This document shows, in pieces, positions 45,470 to 54,644 of a DNA stretch of 64,000 nt. The stretch covers positions 4,771,562-4,835,561 of the forward strand of contig NZ_CP109811.1 of the NCBI RefSeq assembly GCF_014856545.2, given 5' to 3'. This stretch comes from Mesobacillus jeotgali (GTDB lineage: Bacteria > Bacillota > Bacilli > Bacillales > Cytobacillaceae). The position numbers and the translations under genes are program-made. Position 1 is the stretch's first letter. Each line of letters begins with the position of its first letter. The notes under the pieces were generated by a model that ran no database searches, had not been told where the DNA came from, and worked only from the letters and a program-made list of their open reading frames with translations.

Positions 45470-45535
45470 CCTCCTTTTGGTCTAAGCGGCCCCATTACAG
45501 GGCAAGGAGTAATTGATTAATTACTCACAAGATGA
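45470..45535 (-). promoter_or_regulatory. Candidate S6:S18 autoregulatory leader of rpsF
   Basis: The minus-strand leader carries GCCCTGTAATGGGGCCGCTTAGACC just before the ribosome binding site (written as two parts: GCCCTGTAATGGGGC and CGCTTAGACC). An S6:S18-binding RNA is widespread at this position in Firmicutes; I infer it from position and a possible hairpin, not from a model match. Confidence 0.35.
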
Positions 45536-45667
45536 AATTATATCACAGAACATATTCAATGGCAATGCTATGTATAGAGAATCTACTTTGCCTATTTCTA
45601 TGTGATAGATTTCCATAACAAAATACTAACATATGTTCGCATTTTTGTCCATGCTTAGTTATTTGAA

Positions 45668-45722
45668 AATAAAAAAATGAGGGTGTCCCAAAAGGTTAAG
45701 TCTTTTGGGAACCCTCTTTATT
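45668..45722 (-). terminator. Terminator downstream of ychF
   Basis: AGAGGGTTCCCAAAAGACTT-aacc-TTTTGGGACACCCTCATTTTTTT on the minus strand (arms given separately). It lies beyond the family-2 repeat, about 260 bp after ychF. Confidence 0.7.
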
Positions 45723-45744
45723 GTGGGACGCTTGTAAAATTGGT

Positions 45745-45952
45745 CCGTTGATTTTGGTTCCAGGCGCTTCGCTTTCCGCGGGGCCGGAGGTGAGCCTCCT
45801 CGCCGCCATTGGCGTCTGCGGGGTCTCACCTGTCCAGCTGTTCCCGCAGGACATTGATTGAGCTTCCTTGAACCTGCCCACGCACGATAAAATGCGTTAG
45901 CATTTTCGGAGGAGTCTTCGCGCCTTTCACTACAATCAACTCAACTTCCTAC
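45745..45952. repeat. Interspersed repeat family 2, copy 1
   Basis: Begins GTTGATTTTGGTTCCAGGCG and ends CACTACAATCAAC. It shares CTTCGCTTTCCGCGGGG, TGCGGGGTCTCA, CCCGCAGGAC and AATGCGTTAGCATTTTCGG with copies at 54373 and 63091. The ends GTTGATT/AATCAAC are inverted repeats, so the unit is MITE-like. No coding capacity. Confidence 0.85.
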
Positions 45953-45984
45953 CTATGTTTTGTTTGGATCAGCTCAAAAATGAA

Positions 45985-47085
45985 TTATACATTGAAACGG
46001 AAGTGGATGATGTCTCCGTCTTTTACTTCGTATTCTTTACCTTCTAGGCGTACTTTACCAGCTTCCTTGGCTGCTGCCATGGATCCTGCTGCAAGAAGGT
46101 CATCGTAGTGGACTGTTTCTGCACGGATGAATCCACGTTCGAAATCAGAGTGGATGACACCGGCACACTGAGGTGCTTTCATTCCATGGCGGAATGTCCA
46201 TGCACGGACTTCCTGGACGCCGGCTGTGAAATAGGTTGCAAGTCCAAGCAGACTGTAAGCCGCACGGATCAATTGGTCCAAACCTGATTCTTCGATGCCT
46301 AGTTCCTCTAGGAACATTTGCTTTTCTTCGCCTTCAAGCTCAGCGATTTCTTCCTCGATTTTGGCACTGATGACGATTACTTCTGCATTATCTTTTCGTG
46401 CAAACTCGCGGACTTGCTGTACATATTCATTTCCGCTTGGATCTGCGACATCTTCTTCACCTACGTTGGCAACATAAAGCATCGGCTTAATTGTAAGCAA
46501 ATGAAGTTGTTTTACAATTTTCATTTCTTCTTCTGTAAATTCAACCGCGCGCGCTGGTTGCTCAGCTTCAAATGCATCGCGCAGGCGAGCCAGAATTGGA
46601 AACTCGATAGAAGCTTCCTTATCCTTTTGCTTAGCCAATTTCTCAACACGGCCAATTCTTTTTTCAACTGACTCCATGTCAGCAAGAATCAATTCCAGGT
46701 TAATAACCTCAATATCGGAAATTGGATCTACTTTACCTGCAACGTGAGTGATATTGTCATCTGCAAAACAGCGGACAACCTGACAAATCGCATCCACCTG
46801 ACGAATATGAGAAAGGAATTTGTTTCCAAGTCCTTCACCTTTACTCGCCCCTTTTACGATTCCGGCGATGTCAGTGAATTCGAAAGCTGTCGGTACAGTC
46901 TTTTTCGGCTGTACTAGCTCAGTTAATTTAGTTAAACGATGATCAGGAACCTCAACGATTCCGACATTCGGGTCAATCGTACAGAACGGATAGTTGGCTG
47001 ATTCAGCACCAGCCTGTGTGATCGCATTAAACAATGTAGATTTCCCAACGTTAGGAAGTCCAACAATACCTGCTGTTAAGGCCAT
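45985..47085 (-). CDS. ychF: Redox-regulated ATPase YchF (Obg-like GTPase family)
   Basis: A 366-residue translation-factor-type P-loop protein. Walker A GLPNVGKSTLFNAIT, switch FTDIAGIVKGA, a coiled-coil insertion, and a C-terminal TGS domain ending GKEYEVKDGDIIHFRFNV. Family members hydrolyse ATP rather than GTP and bind the ribosome. ATG 47085 gives the family length, with GAGGAG upstream. B. subtilis YyaF at the same position. Confidence 0.95.
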   Translation of the reverse strand: MALTAGIVGLPNVGKSTLFNAITQAGAESANYPFCTIDPNVGIVEVPDHRLTKLTELVQPKKTVPTAFEFTDIAGIVKGASKGEGLGNKFLSHIRQVDAICQVVRCFADDNITHVAGKVDPISDIEVINLELILADMESVEKRIGRVEKLAKQKDKEASIEFPILARLRDAFEAEQPARAVEFTEEEMKIVKQLHLLTIKPMLYVANVGEEDVADPSGNEYVQQVREFARKDNAEVIVISAKIEEEIAELEGEEKQMFLEELGIEESGLDQLIRAAYSLLGLATYFTAGVQEVRAWTFRHGMKAPQCAGVIHSDFERGFIRAETVHYDDLLAAGSMAAAKEAGKVRLEGKEYEVKDGDIIHFRFNV

Positions 47086-47191
47086 CCATGTCACTCCTCT
47101 ATTTAAAAATGTATCTATTCAAGCAAGAATCACCTAAACGATTTTTTCCTCTCACAATTATAGAGATTACGAAGGGAAAAGACAAGCTTAT

Positions 47192-47275
47192 AAGAAAAGC
47201 GCAATCACCTTGGTCAGCCCCGAAAAGCCCTTCAAGGCCCGACAGTGAAATCATTCTTTGACTTTCGTCATGAAC
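47192..47275. repeat. Interspersed repeat family 1, degenerate copy C
   Basis: GAAAAGCGCAATCACCTTGG...CCGACAGTGAAATCATTCTTTG, a diverged version of the 27359 copy, between ychF and the oxidoreductase gene. The rest of 47086-47476 shows nothing else I can support apart from the terminator. Confidence 0.65.
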
Positions 47276-47431
47276 GGTACCCTTATAGAGACAGATTTGC
47301 TTGCTTAAGGGTATCTTTCTCCTTGAACGGAACAAGATTTCAAGTTTCTGTATATGAATCATGGCTCTTGGCGTCCTCATGCCCGTATTTTTCAACATTC
47401 TAACACCAATGTTGCCTGTCCCTATTCTCCA

Positions 47432-47467
47432 AAAAAGAAAAACCACACTCTCAATGAAAGTGCGGTA
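47432..47467 (-). terminator. Terminator of the molybdopterin oxidoreductase gene
   Basis: ACCGCACTTTC-attga-GAGTGTGGTTTTTCTTTTTT on the minus strand. Confidence 0.8.
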
Positions 47468-47476
47468 AAACGATCA

Positions 47477-49492
47477 TTATTCTTTTTCAATTTTTTCAAT
47501 GTTGACGAGGCAATCATATAGTGTGCTGCCGAGGCCGTTGTCTGATTCCCTGCTGGATGTGAGCTGGTTGACGGAGCCGCCGAATCGTGCGCTCAAGCCT
47601 TCATCAATATTCACCGTTCCTGGATGGGCCATTTTTAAAATCGAAACGGTCCCCTTCAGTTCGCCTCTATCATTCCATACCCGGACATCGTCCTGATCCT
47701 TTAAACCCTTTTCAGCAGCCACGCTGCCAGCAATCTCGACTTTCACATACGGCTCTGGCTGGAACAGGTGGAAATGCTGAGAATGGTTTGAACGCAGCGG
47801 GTGGATTGTCAGCAAGGTATATGGATATTTCTCTGCCAGCTCGGGATTCGTCCACTTTGTCTCCGTTGGCAGTGACAGTTTGATCCTGCCATCAGCAACT
47901 GCAGAAGATGTGAATTCATACATGCCGCTTGGCGTTTTGAATCTCCTGTCTGCCCATGGTATTTTATCCACGGGAAGCTCCGCGAATCTTTCCACACGAA
48001 TTTTATCAAGGCTGATTCCCTTTGCAGTCAGTGATGCGAGACCCATCTCAATGAATTCTTCTCTTGTATAATCAAACTCGTCACCGAAGCCTAATCTAGC
48101 CGCTAGTTCAGCCCAAATCCATGCGTCCGGCTTCGCTTCCCCCGGCGGTTCGACCAGCTTCGGGCCGTGGTTCACATAATGATGGTACATAGAAGAGTAG
48201 TAAACATCTTCTACCTCAAAAGCTGTCGCAGCCGGCAGCACATAATCCGCCAGCTCTGCTGTATCCGTCATGAACTGGTCAATAACCACCAATGTTTCCA
48301 GCGATTCAAATGCCTTTCGCACTTTGTTTGTATCTGGTACCTGTGTCAGCGGATTTCCGCATGTAACGATTCCCATCTTTACCACAGGGTCTACTGCCGA
48401 CAAAATCTCCTCTGCCTGCCTCATCATTGTAAATGTACGTGATGAATTCTTCCGTTCTGGTATGGACATGTTCTGATAGTCAAAGCTTTGCCCTACCTGT
48501 TTGTTCGCATAGTTGGCACCGCCGCCTGGGATGCCGATGTTGCCGCTGACAGCGACCAGTGCGTCCAGCAGCCTGATCGTATTCCCGCCATTTTCATAGC
48601 GCTGCATACCAAGTCCCATGATGGTCGATACCGGCTTATCAGCATATACCTCGGCAAGATGGGTGATGATGTCAGCCGGTACTTCCGTCACTTCACTGAT
48701 ATAGTCTAAAGAAACGCTATCGAGCAATGCGTTCAAGCCTTCGAACCCTGCCGTATGATTCTCCAGGAACTCGCCATCCTGTAAACCCATCCTGAGCAAC
48801 TCTTTCATGATGCCCGCCGCTAAAAGTCCGTCAAAACCTGGCTTGATAGAGATATATTCATGTGCCAGCTTAGCTGTTGCATTATAAATAGGATCAATCA
48901 CATAGATTTTCGTCCCATTCTTTTTCGCAGCCTGGAGGTTCTGGAAAAGATGCATATTCGTCCGGGCGACATTCCTTCCCCAGATGACGACATGTTTGCT
49001 GTTTTTCAAATCCTCTGGGGCATGGCTGTAGGCATCGCCAAAATCCCAGTTCTGCGCCTCAATACCCGCTCCCCAGCAGATTGAACCGGTTAATTCAGTC
49101 ACTCCGCCATATAGATTGAAAAAGCGGCTGTCAAGATTGGTGAGCAAACCGCCGTTAGCGTAATCATGGCTGTGCAATACGGAAGTGGTACCAAAATATT
49201 CTTTATAATAAGCCAATTTTTCAGCAATCTCATCGAGCGCCTGCTCCCAGGAAATCTGCTGGAAACTGCCGTCTATTTTTTTCAGAGGATGGAGCAATCG
49301 GTCTTCCGCATTCGCCCTGTTCTCAAGCATCCTCCCGCGTCCGCAAATTTTCCCCTGTGTAATCGGATGATCTGGATTGCCTTCGACCTTGGTTACCTTT
49401 CCGTCTTCAACGGTAACAAGGAAACCGCAGCTGTCCCAGCAATTCAATGGACATGCTGAATGATGTACTGTCGCCACTTCCTCATCTCCCAA
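47477..49492 (-). CDS. yyaE: Molybdopterin-dependent oxidoreductase YyaE
   Basis: A 671-residue protein of the formate dehydrogenase/DMSO reductase superfamily. Four N-terminal cysteines in ACPLNCWDSCGFLV...GKICGRGR hold a [4Fe-4S] cluster. The molybdopterin-binding regions (VVIWGRNVARTN, GLGMQRYENGG) and a C-terminal molydopterin dinucleotide-binding domain (LLTIHPLRSNHSQHF) follow. There is no Tat signal, so it is cytosolic. Substrate unknown. Same location as B. subtilis yyaE, next to ychF. Confidence 0.9.
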   Translation of the reverse strand: MGDEEVATVHHSACPLNCWDSCGFLVTVEDGKVTKVEGNPDHPITQGKICGRGRMLENRANAEDRLLHPLKKIDGSFQQISWEQALDEIAEKLAYYKEYFGTTSVLHSHDYANGGLLTNLDSRFFNLYGGVTELTGSICWGAGIEAQNWDFGDAYSHAPEDLKNSKHVVIWGRNVARTNMHLFQNLQAAKKNGTKIYVIDPIYNATAKLAHEYISIKPGFDGLLAAGIMKELLRMGLQDGEFLENHTAGFEGLNALLDSVSLDYISEVTEVPADIITHLAEVYADKPVSTIMGLGMQRYENGGNTIRLLDALVAVSGNIGIPGGGANYANKQVGQSFDYQNMSIPERKNSSRTFTMMRQAEEILSAVDPVVKMGIVTCGNPLTQVPDTNKVRKAFESLETLVVIDQFMTDTAELADYVLPAATAFEVEDVYYSSMYHHYVNHGPKLVEPPGEAKPDAWIWAELAARLGFGDEFDYTREEFIEMGLASLTAKGISLDKIRVERFAELPVDKIPWADRRFKTPSGMYEFTSSAVADGRIKLSLPTETKWTNPELAEKYPYTLLTIHPLRSNHSQHFHLFQPEPYVKVEIAGSVAAEKGLKDQDDVRVWNDRGELKGTVSILKMAHPGTVNIDEGLSARFGGSVNQLTSSRESDNGLGSTLYDCLVNIEKIEKE

Positions 49493-49540
49493 CGTTCTCT
49501 CTATATGTCATTAATTTTATCTATAAGAATAATACAAGAA

Positions 49541-49575
49541 GGCAAAAAAAAGAAGCAGGATTATTCACCCTGCTT
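49541..49575 (-). terminator. yyzM terminator overlapping the stop codon
   Basis: AAAGCAGG-gtgaataat-CCTGCTTCTTTTTTTTGCC on the minus strand. Confidence 0.75.
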
Positions 49576-49755
49576 TGATAAAATCTTCTTTACTTTTCGT
49601 GTGAACTCTTTTCTCGGAATCAAGACACTGTGCTCGCAGCCTTCACACTTGATCCGGAAATCCATGCCAAGGCGGATGATTTTCCACTTGTTGGTGCCGC
49701 AAGGATGTGGTTTTTTCATTTCAACAACATCATTAAGTTGAAACTCGTGCTCCAA
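49561..49755 (-). CDS. yyzM: DUF951 small protein YyzM
   Basis: A 64-residue protein (QLNDVVEMKKPHPCGTNKWKIIRLGMDFRIKCEGCEHSVLIPR) with CG and CxxC cysteines likely to bind zinc; DUF951 family, typical of this locus. It starts 17 nt after the mscS stop and is probably co-transcribed. Function unknown. Confidence 0.88.
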   Translation of the reverse strand: MEHEFQLNDVVEMKKPHPCGTNKWKIIRLGMDFRIKCEGCEHSVLIPRKEFTRKVKKILSKQGE

Positions 49756-49772
49756 TTTTAAAACCTCCTTGT

Positions 49773-50681
49773 TTATTTACCGAATTCTTTTTGCTCTCCG
49801 CCTTCCTGACGTGAGTACATAACCATTCTTGGGAATGGAATTTCAATTCCGTGCTGGTCCAATAGAAGCTTGATGTCCTTGCGGAGCTGTCTTCCGATAT
49901 ACCAATGTTTCATCGGCAGTGTTTCCGCGACGATCCGCATCACAACTTCTGAAGCGCCAAATTGCTGGACACCTAAAAGCTCGGGTGTCTTTACCAGCTC
50001 TGGATACTTTTCAGTTGTGGTTTCAAGATAATCCTGCAGTACTTTTTCAGCGTATTCAATATCCCCTTCATAAGCAATTCCTATATCGAGAACCGAAACA
50101 CTGTTATAAACTGAGAAGTTGGTGACTTCTATGATGCTCCCATTAGGGAGGATATTGATTTCCCCTGTAAAGCTTTTAATCTTCGTCGTCCGCAGCCCAA
50201 TTTCCTCTACTGTTCCTTCAAATTGTCCGATCCTGACATAATCACCCACAGAAAACTGATCTTCAAAAATAATGAAGAAGCCGGTGATGATGTCTTTTAC
50301 GAGACTCTGAGCACCGAAACCGACAGCCAAGCCGACAATCCCGGCACCGGCAAGCATTGCCTTGACATCGATTGTCAGCGCCGCAAGAATGGACATGATC
50401 GCAATAAAGTAAACGACATACTTCAGGACATTTTCGAGCAGCTTCATTAAAGTCATTTCTCGCCGTTCAGAAACTTTGATTGGTCCCCTTGTTTTCATCT
50501 TGAAAAAGTTCTGGATCGCAACCTTGCCAACTCTGATCAGCAAACCTGAAATAATCAGGATCGCCAGGATTTTCAGGGCACTTTCCCCAATCGCGAACCA
50601 GAGCTCTTCATCCATCAGCTTTTGACTGAGTTTATTTAAAAATGCTTGTGTTCTGGTCAGACTTTCTTCCGTTTTAGTCAT
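49773..50681 (-). CDS. mscS: Small-conductance mechanosensitive channel (MscS family)
   Basis: A 302-residue channel. Three N-terminal transmembrane helices (about 28-50, 85-110, 112-135). The pore helix contains the Gly/Ala-rich GAGIVGLAVGFGAQSLVKDIITG, followed by the MscS beta domain (VGDYVRIGQFEGTVEEIGLRTTKI) and a cytoplasmic cage. It releases solutes on hypo-osmotic shock. Confidence 0.93.
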   Translation of the reverse strand: MTKTEESLTRTQAFLNKLSQKLMDEELWFAIGESALKILAILIISGLLIRVGKVAIQNFFKMKTRGPIKVSERREMTLMKLLENVLKYVVYFIAIMSILAALTIDVKAMLAGAGIVGLAVGFGAQSLVKDIITGFFIIFEDQFSVGDYVRIGQFEGTVEEIGLRTTKIKSFTGEINILPNGSIIEVTNFSVYNSVSVLDIGIAYEGDIEYAEKVLQDYLETTTEKYPELVKTPELLGVQQFGASEVVMRIVAETLPMKHWYIGRQLRKDIKLLLDQHGIEIPFPRMVMYSRQEGGEQKEFGK

Positions 50682-51045
50682 AATTTCACCCGCCTGTAAA
50701 TTTCACGCTTACATTATCATACTTTATGTAACAAAGTAGAAGATTTCATACAAGCACAATCATTTTAACAAGTTTTATAATGTAGTTAAAGAAGGCTGTT
50801 TCTGTAAGATGATGGTATAGGAGTCCTCTACTTTAGAACAGTATATTATTATTTTAATATAGAATAATCATTTTGCGATAGAGCCTAAACCATTACTAAT
50901 TCTTTTAAAAAAGATAAGTCCTTTTTCCTCCGAAAGAGATTCACTGCTCCAAAAGACCCTGTTTAAATCTTTCTGTTTACAGGTATGTATAGATTACAAA
51001 AAAAGACCGTATACTGATAGTACGAATTTTTAAGGAGTTGATCCA
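50682..51045. other. Divergent intergenic region mscS/yyaC
   Basis: A 364-bp AT-rich segment. It must hold the mscS promoter (minus) and the yyaC promoter (plus, probably sporulation-type). No convincing operator or coding sequence seen. Confidence 0.5.
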
Positions 51046-51678
51046 ATGAATCTCAAAAACCATTTTTTCGAGCGGAGAAATAATGTGGCAAAAATTAACC
51101 ATGAAGATGAGCTTGCTGCCGAAAAGCTGGCTTCTGAAATCCTGGACCATTTGCCTAATTTCAGCACACGCCCAATTGTTTTTGTCTGTATTGGAACTGA
51201 CCGCTCTACCGGTGATTCATTGGGTCCGCTAATCGGAACGCTTCTCGAGGAAAAAGAAATTGCGCCTTACCATGTATATGGAACTCTCGATGATCCGATA
51301 CATGCTGTCAATATGGATGCTAAACTGGCAGAAATCAAAGAAAAGCATTTCAATCCTTTTATTATTGGCATAGACGCCTGCCTGGGCAGATTAAAAAGCG
51401 TCGGGTCGATCCAGGTAGGCGATGGGCCCGTCAAGCCGGGTGCCGGAGTGAATAAGGAACTTCCTGAAGTCGGCAATATGCACATAACCGGCATTGTCAA
51501 TGTCAGCGGGTTCATGGAATTCTTTGTTTTGCAAAACACAAGATTGAATCTCGTCTTAAAAATGGCGAAAACGATCGCGAACGGTATCTCCGAGAGCAGC
51601 CAGCAGCTCTCGAAAAAACAGGATTGGCCGAAACTAAATTGGGATCTAGAAACCGAGCAACCAACAGTTGCTGAATAA
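51046..51678 (+). CDS. yyaC: Spore protease YyaC
   Basis: A 210-residue member of the Gpr-like spore protease YyaC family (FVCIGTDRSTGDSLGPLIGTLLEE; IGIDACLG; GVNKELPEVGNMHITGIVNVSGFM). Conserved in spore formers and useful evidence that the host sporulates. The ATG has AAGGAGTTGATCC upstream. It is the only core gene on the plus strand in this part. Confidence 0.9.
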   Translation: MNLKNHFFERRNNVAKINHEDELAAEKLASEILDHLPNFSTRPIVFVCIGTDRSTGDSLGPLIGTLLEEKEIAPYHVYGTLDDPIHAVNMDAKLAEIKEKHFNPFIIGIDACLGRLKSVGSIQVGDGPVKPGAGVNKELPEVGNMHITGIVNVSGFMEFFVLQNTRLNLVLKMAKTIANGISESSQQLSKKQDWPKLNWDLETEQPTVAE

Positions 51679-51687
51679 AGTGCCCGA

Positions 51688-51720
51688 AAATGCCTGGAGG
51701 CTATCCAGGCATTTTTTAAT
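51688..51720 (+). terminator. Bidirectional terminator yyaC / DUF554
   Basis: AATGCCTGG-aggctat-CCAGGCATTTTTTAAT. Confidence 0.9.
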
Positions 51721-51721
51721 T

Positions 51722-52441
51722 TTATAACCCAATCATATAATGTGAAATGGTAACAAGCACGCCAGTAACAAGGATACCTGGCAGGAGATTCGCAACCCTG
51801 ATCTTCGTCAATCCAATCAGGTTCAGGCCGATAGCAAAAATCATGACGCCGCCTGTTGCAGTCAATTCCAGAATGAAGCTGTCCATCAAGGCCTGCGGTA
51901 TAAACTTATCAATTTGTGTTGCGAATAACGCGATTGTACCCTGGTAAAGCATTACGGGAATCGCTGAAAAAAGAACACCAATACCAAGTGTAGTAGTCAA
52001 AATCAAGGCAGTGAAGCCGTCAATGATTGCCTTTGTATATAGGACATCATGGTCGCCGCGGATTCCACTGTCTAGAGCGCCAATGATGGCCATCGCGCCA
52101 ATGACAAAAATCAGCGTTGCTGTCACAAATCCTTGTGAAATACTGCCTTCCCCTTTTGACCCAAGCTTTCTTTCGAGCCAGTCTCCAACTGAATTCAGCT
52201 TATCCTCCAGCTTCCAGGCTTCCCCAAGGACCGCACCAATCACAAGGCTTAAAATGACGATCAGGAAATTTGCACTTTTAAAGCCCATTTGCAGGCCCAG
52301 CACCATGACAGCAAGGCCGATACCATGCATGACAGTAGCTTTCATATTTTCAGGGATTCTTGTCAATAGCCTGCCCAGCAAGGTACCTACAATAATTAAT
52401 AAACCATTTACAATGGTGCCAAGTAAAAACATATTGTTCAC
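51722..52441 (-). CDS. DUF554 membrane protein
   Basis: A 239-residue integral membrane protein of the DUF554 (YdfK/YqgA) family with about seven hydrophobic segments. It begins GTIVNGLLIIVGTLLGRLL and has the conserved GLGIGVLFSAIPVMLYQG region. Probable transporter of unknown substrate. Converges with yyaC on a shared terminator. Confidence 0.85.
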   Translation of the reverse strand: MNNMFLLGTIVNGLLIIVGTLLGRLLTRIPENMKATVMHGIGLAVMVLGLQMGFKSANFLIVILSLVIGAVLGEAWKLEDKLNSVGDWLERKLGSKGEGSISQGFVTATLIFVIGAMAIIGALDSGIRGDHDVLYTKAIIDGFTALILTTTLGIGVLFSAIPVMLYQGTIALFATQIDKFIPQALMDSFILELTATGGVMIFAIGLNLIGLTKIRVANLLPGILVTGVLVTISHYMIGL

Positions 52442-52474
52442 CTATCTTCAGATTTTGTATGAATACGTGTATGT

Positions 52475-52502
52475 AAAAAAAGAAGCCATCAAATTGATAG
52501 CT
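52475..52502 (-). terminator. soj-spo0J terminator
   Basis: AGCTATCAATTTGATGGCTTCTTTTTTT on the minus strand (AGCTATCA/TGATGGCT stem). Confidence 0.75.
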
Positions 52503-53351
52503 TAAGAGTTTTGCTGATCTAAAAGTTCCAGAATTCGTTCGAGATCATCCTTTGAGAAAAATTCTATTTCAATCTTCCCTTTGTTTTTAGATTGTTTGAT
52601 GTTTACAGTTGTGCCGAAACGCTCTCGAAGCGTCGTTTCCCGTTCACGGATGAAAACATCTTTTGTCACTTTTTCTTTTTTTTGTTTCACGTGGAACAAC
52701 TTCGTTCATCTGCTGGATCAGCTGCTCAAGCTGTCGGACATTCATTCCATCCTTAAGGATTTTGTCCACCAGGATCGGAAGCTTGTCCTTCTTCCTTAAG
52801 CCCAGAAGCGCGCGCCCATGCCCCATTGATATCTTGCCATCTGAAATCAGCTGCTGGATCTTAGGCGGGAGCGACAGCAAACGTATATGATTTGCAAGAT
52901 GCGGTCTGCTTTTGCCCAGTCTTTTCGCTAACTCTTCTTGTGTGAGCTTCAGCTTTTCAATCAAGGTTTGATAGGCGATTCCCTCTTCAATCGGATTCAG
53001 GTCTTCACGCTGAAGATTTTCCAATACGGCAAGCTCCATCATTTGCTGTTCATTCAATTCGCGGACAACTGCCGGAACTGTTTCGAGCTTCGCTTCCTTC
53101 GCTGCACGGTAACGTCTTTCTCCAACGACAATTTCATAGCCTTTGATCGTTTTCCTGACAATAATCGGCTGAAGGATACCATGTTCCTGAATTGATAGTT
53201 TCAATTCCTCGATCGCTTCCGGCTGGAAAACTTTCCGTGGTTGATAAGGATTCGGCCTTATTTCTTTAATGCTTATTTCCTGGACCTTCTCTTCTTTTTC
53301 AGCTTCCATATTAAAGAAAGCATTCAATCCTTTACCTAAGCCTTTAGCCAT
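52502..53351 (-). pseudogene. spo0J: ParB/Spo0J chromosome partitioning protein, frameshifted at an A8 tract
   Basis: Residues 1-235 read normally from ATG 53351: N-terminal CTPase/ParB domain (GERRYRAAK), HTH (LAKRLGKSRPHLANHIRLL) and linker to VPRETKK. In ACAAAAAAAAG (A8, plus-strand T-run 52676-52683) the frame shifts, giving KSDKRCFHP and a premature stop. The other frame continues EKVTKDVFIRERETTLRERFGTTVNIK...ILELLDQQNS, the usual dimerisation domain. With seven A the protein would be 282 residues, the B. subtilis length. The start overlaps soj by 8 nt. Spo0J loads SMC and supports segregation and sporulation, so loss would be costly. An assembly error or slippage is more likely than a dead gene. 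Confidence 0.85.
52683..52698. other. parS site inside spo0J
   Basis: TGTTTCACGTGGAACA, a perfect 16-bp parS, as in the spo0J gene of B. subtilis. It directly abuts the A8 tract where the frame shifts. Confidence 0.92.
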
Positions 53352-54105
53352 TTGCAACCACTTCCTTTGCAAGATCTAAATAAACCTCTGCCCCGCGGGA
53401 CTTTGGATCATAAATGATAATTGGCTCTCCATGGCTTGGAGCTTCACTCAATCGGACATTCCGTGGAATGACTGTCTTATATACCTTGTCCTGGAAGTAC
53501 TTCTTCACTTCCTCGATGACTTGGAGACCAAGATTCGTACGTGCATCAAGCATAGTAAGCAGGACACCTTCAATCTTCAAATCCTGGTTCAAATGCTTCT
53601 GTACAAGCCGGACAGTATTCAGGAGCTGACTTAGTCCTTCCAGTGCATAATACTCACACTGGACAGGGATGATGACGGCATCTGAAGCCGTCAAAGCATT
53701 CAGTGTCAATAAACCAAGGGATGGCGGACAGTCAATGATAATATAATCAAAACGATCCTTCACTTCCTCGAGAGCCCGCTTCAAACGAACTTCCCTTGAA
53801 ATTGTAGGGACAAGCTCAATTTCCGCTCCTGCAAGCTGGATCGTTGCAGGAATTGTATATAAATTTTCTACCGCTGTTGGATGGATTACATTCTTAGCTT
53901 CAACATCGTCAACAAGAACATCATAGATGCATTGCTCTACATCCGCTTTCTCAATCCCCACACCGCTCGTAGCGTTTCCCTGAGGATCCGTATCGACAAG
54001 CAGCACTTTTTTTCCTATGTATGCCAGGCATGCACCAAGGTTCACTGATGTAGTCGTCTTGCCGACTCCGCCTTTTTGATTCGCAATCGCGATGATTTTC
54101 CCCAC
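53344..54105 (-). CDS. soj: ParA/Soj ATPase
   Basis: A 253-residue ParA-type ATPase. Deviant Walker A KGGVGKTTT near residue 10, DTDPQGNATS, and Walker B IIIDCPPSLGLL. It works with Spo0J in origin segregation and regulates DnaA. GTG 54105 (VGKIIAIANQ...) was chosen: AAGAAGGTGAC is upstream and it gives the exact family length. An upstream in-frame extension is not supported. Confidence 0.96.
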   Translation of the reverse strand: MGKIIAIANQKGGVGKTTTSVNLGACLAYIGKKVLLVDTDPQGNATSGVGIEKADVEQCIYDVLVDDVEAKNVIHPTAVENLYTIPATIQLAGAEIELVPTISREVRLKRALEEVKDRFDYIIIDCPPSLGLLTLNALTASDAVIIPVQCEYYALEGLSQLLNTVRLVQKHLNQDLKIEGVLLTMLDARTNLGLQVIEEVKKYFQDKVYKTVIPRNVRLSEAPSHGEPIIIYDPKSRGAEVYLDLAKEVVANG

Positions 54106-54372
54106 ATTGTCACCTTCTTTCAAACCCGTAAAATTGTCTATTTTTAGCTTTAAGCAAAAAAAATGCATTATAAATAAGGCTTTTCCCAGCAGTTCCTGAA
54201 AAAAATTACCGAAAAAAGACAATCATGTATTCTATTTTATCATGAATCAAGATAGTTGATAGAATTTTTATTCAAAAGTAATATTCCAGTAATATGAAAG
54301 CTTATTTACTAATAAGCACTGTTATCTAACTGCTTACCGGATTGAATTTTTCAAACAGGCTCTGTTAAAGTA

Positions 54373-54567
54373 GGCTGTTGATTTTCGTTCAAGCTTCGCT
54401 TTCCGCGGGGCTGGCGCTGAGCCTCCTCGTAGCTTCGCTCCTGCGGGGTCTCATCTGACCAGCTGATCCCGCAGGACATTGATTAGCTTCCACGAATCCG
54501 CCCACGCACGAGGGAAATGCGTTAGCATTTTCGGAGGAGTCTACGCGCCTTCCACTACAATCAACAG
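54373..54567. repeat. Interspersed repeat family 2, copy 2
   Basis: GTTGATTTTCGTTCAAGC...CTACAATCAAC, flanked further out by a 12-bp inverted repeat GCTCTGTTAAAG (54359-54370) and CTTTAACAGAGC (54586-54597). Located between soj and noc. The remaining intergenic sequence 54106-54358 holds the soj promoter and nothing else I can support. Confidence 0.85.
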
Positions 54568-54605
54568 TGCTTAAAATAACAATGGGCTTTAACAGAGCTT
54601 TCAAT

Positions 54606-54638
54606 AAAAAAACGGGAGACAGTTTGTCCCCCGCTAGC
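54606..54638 (-). terminator. noc terminator
   Basis: GCGGGGGACA-aactg-TCTCCCGTTTTTTTATTG on the minus strand. Confidence 0.85.
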
Positions 54639-54644
54639 AATCTA

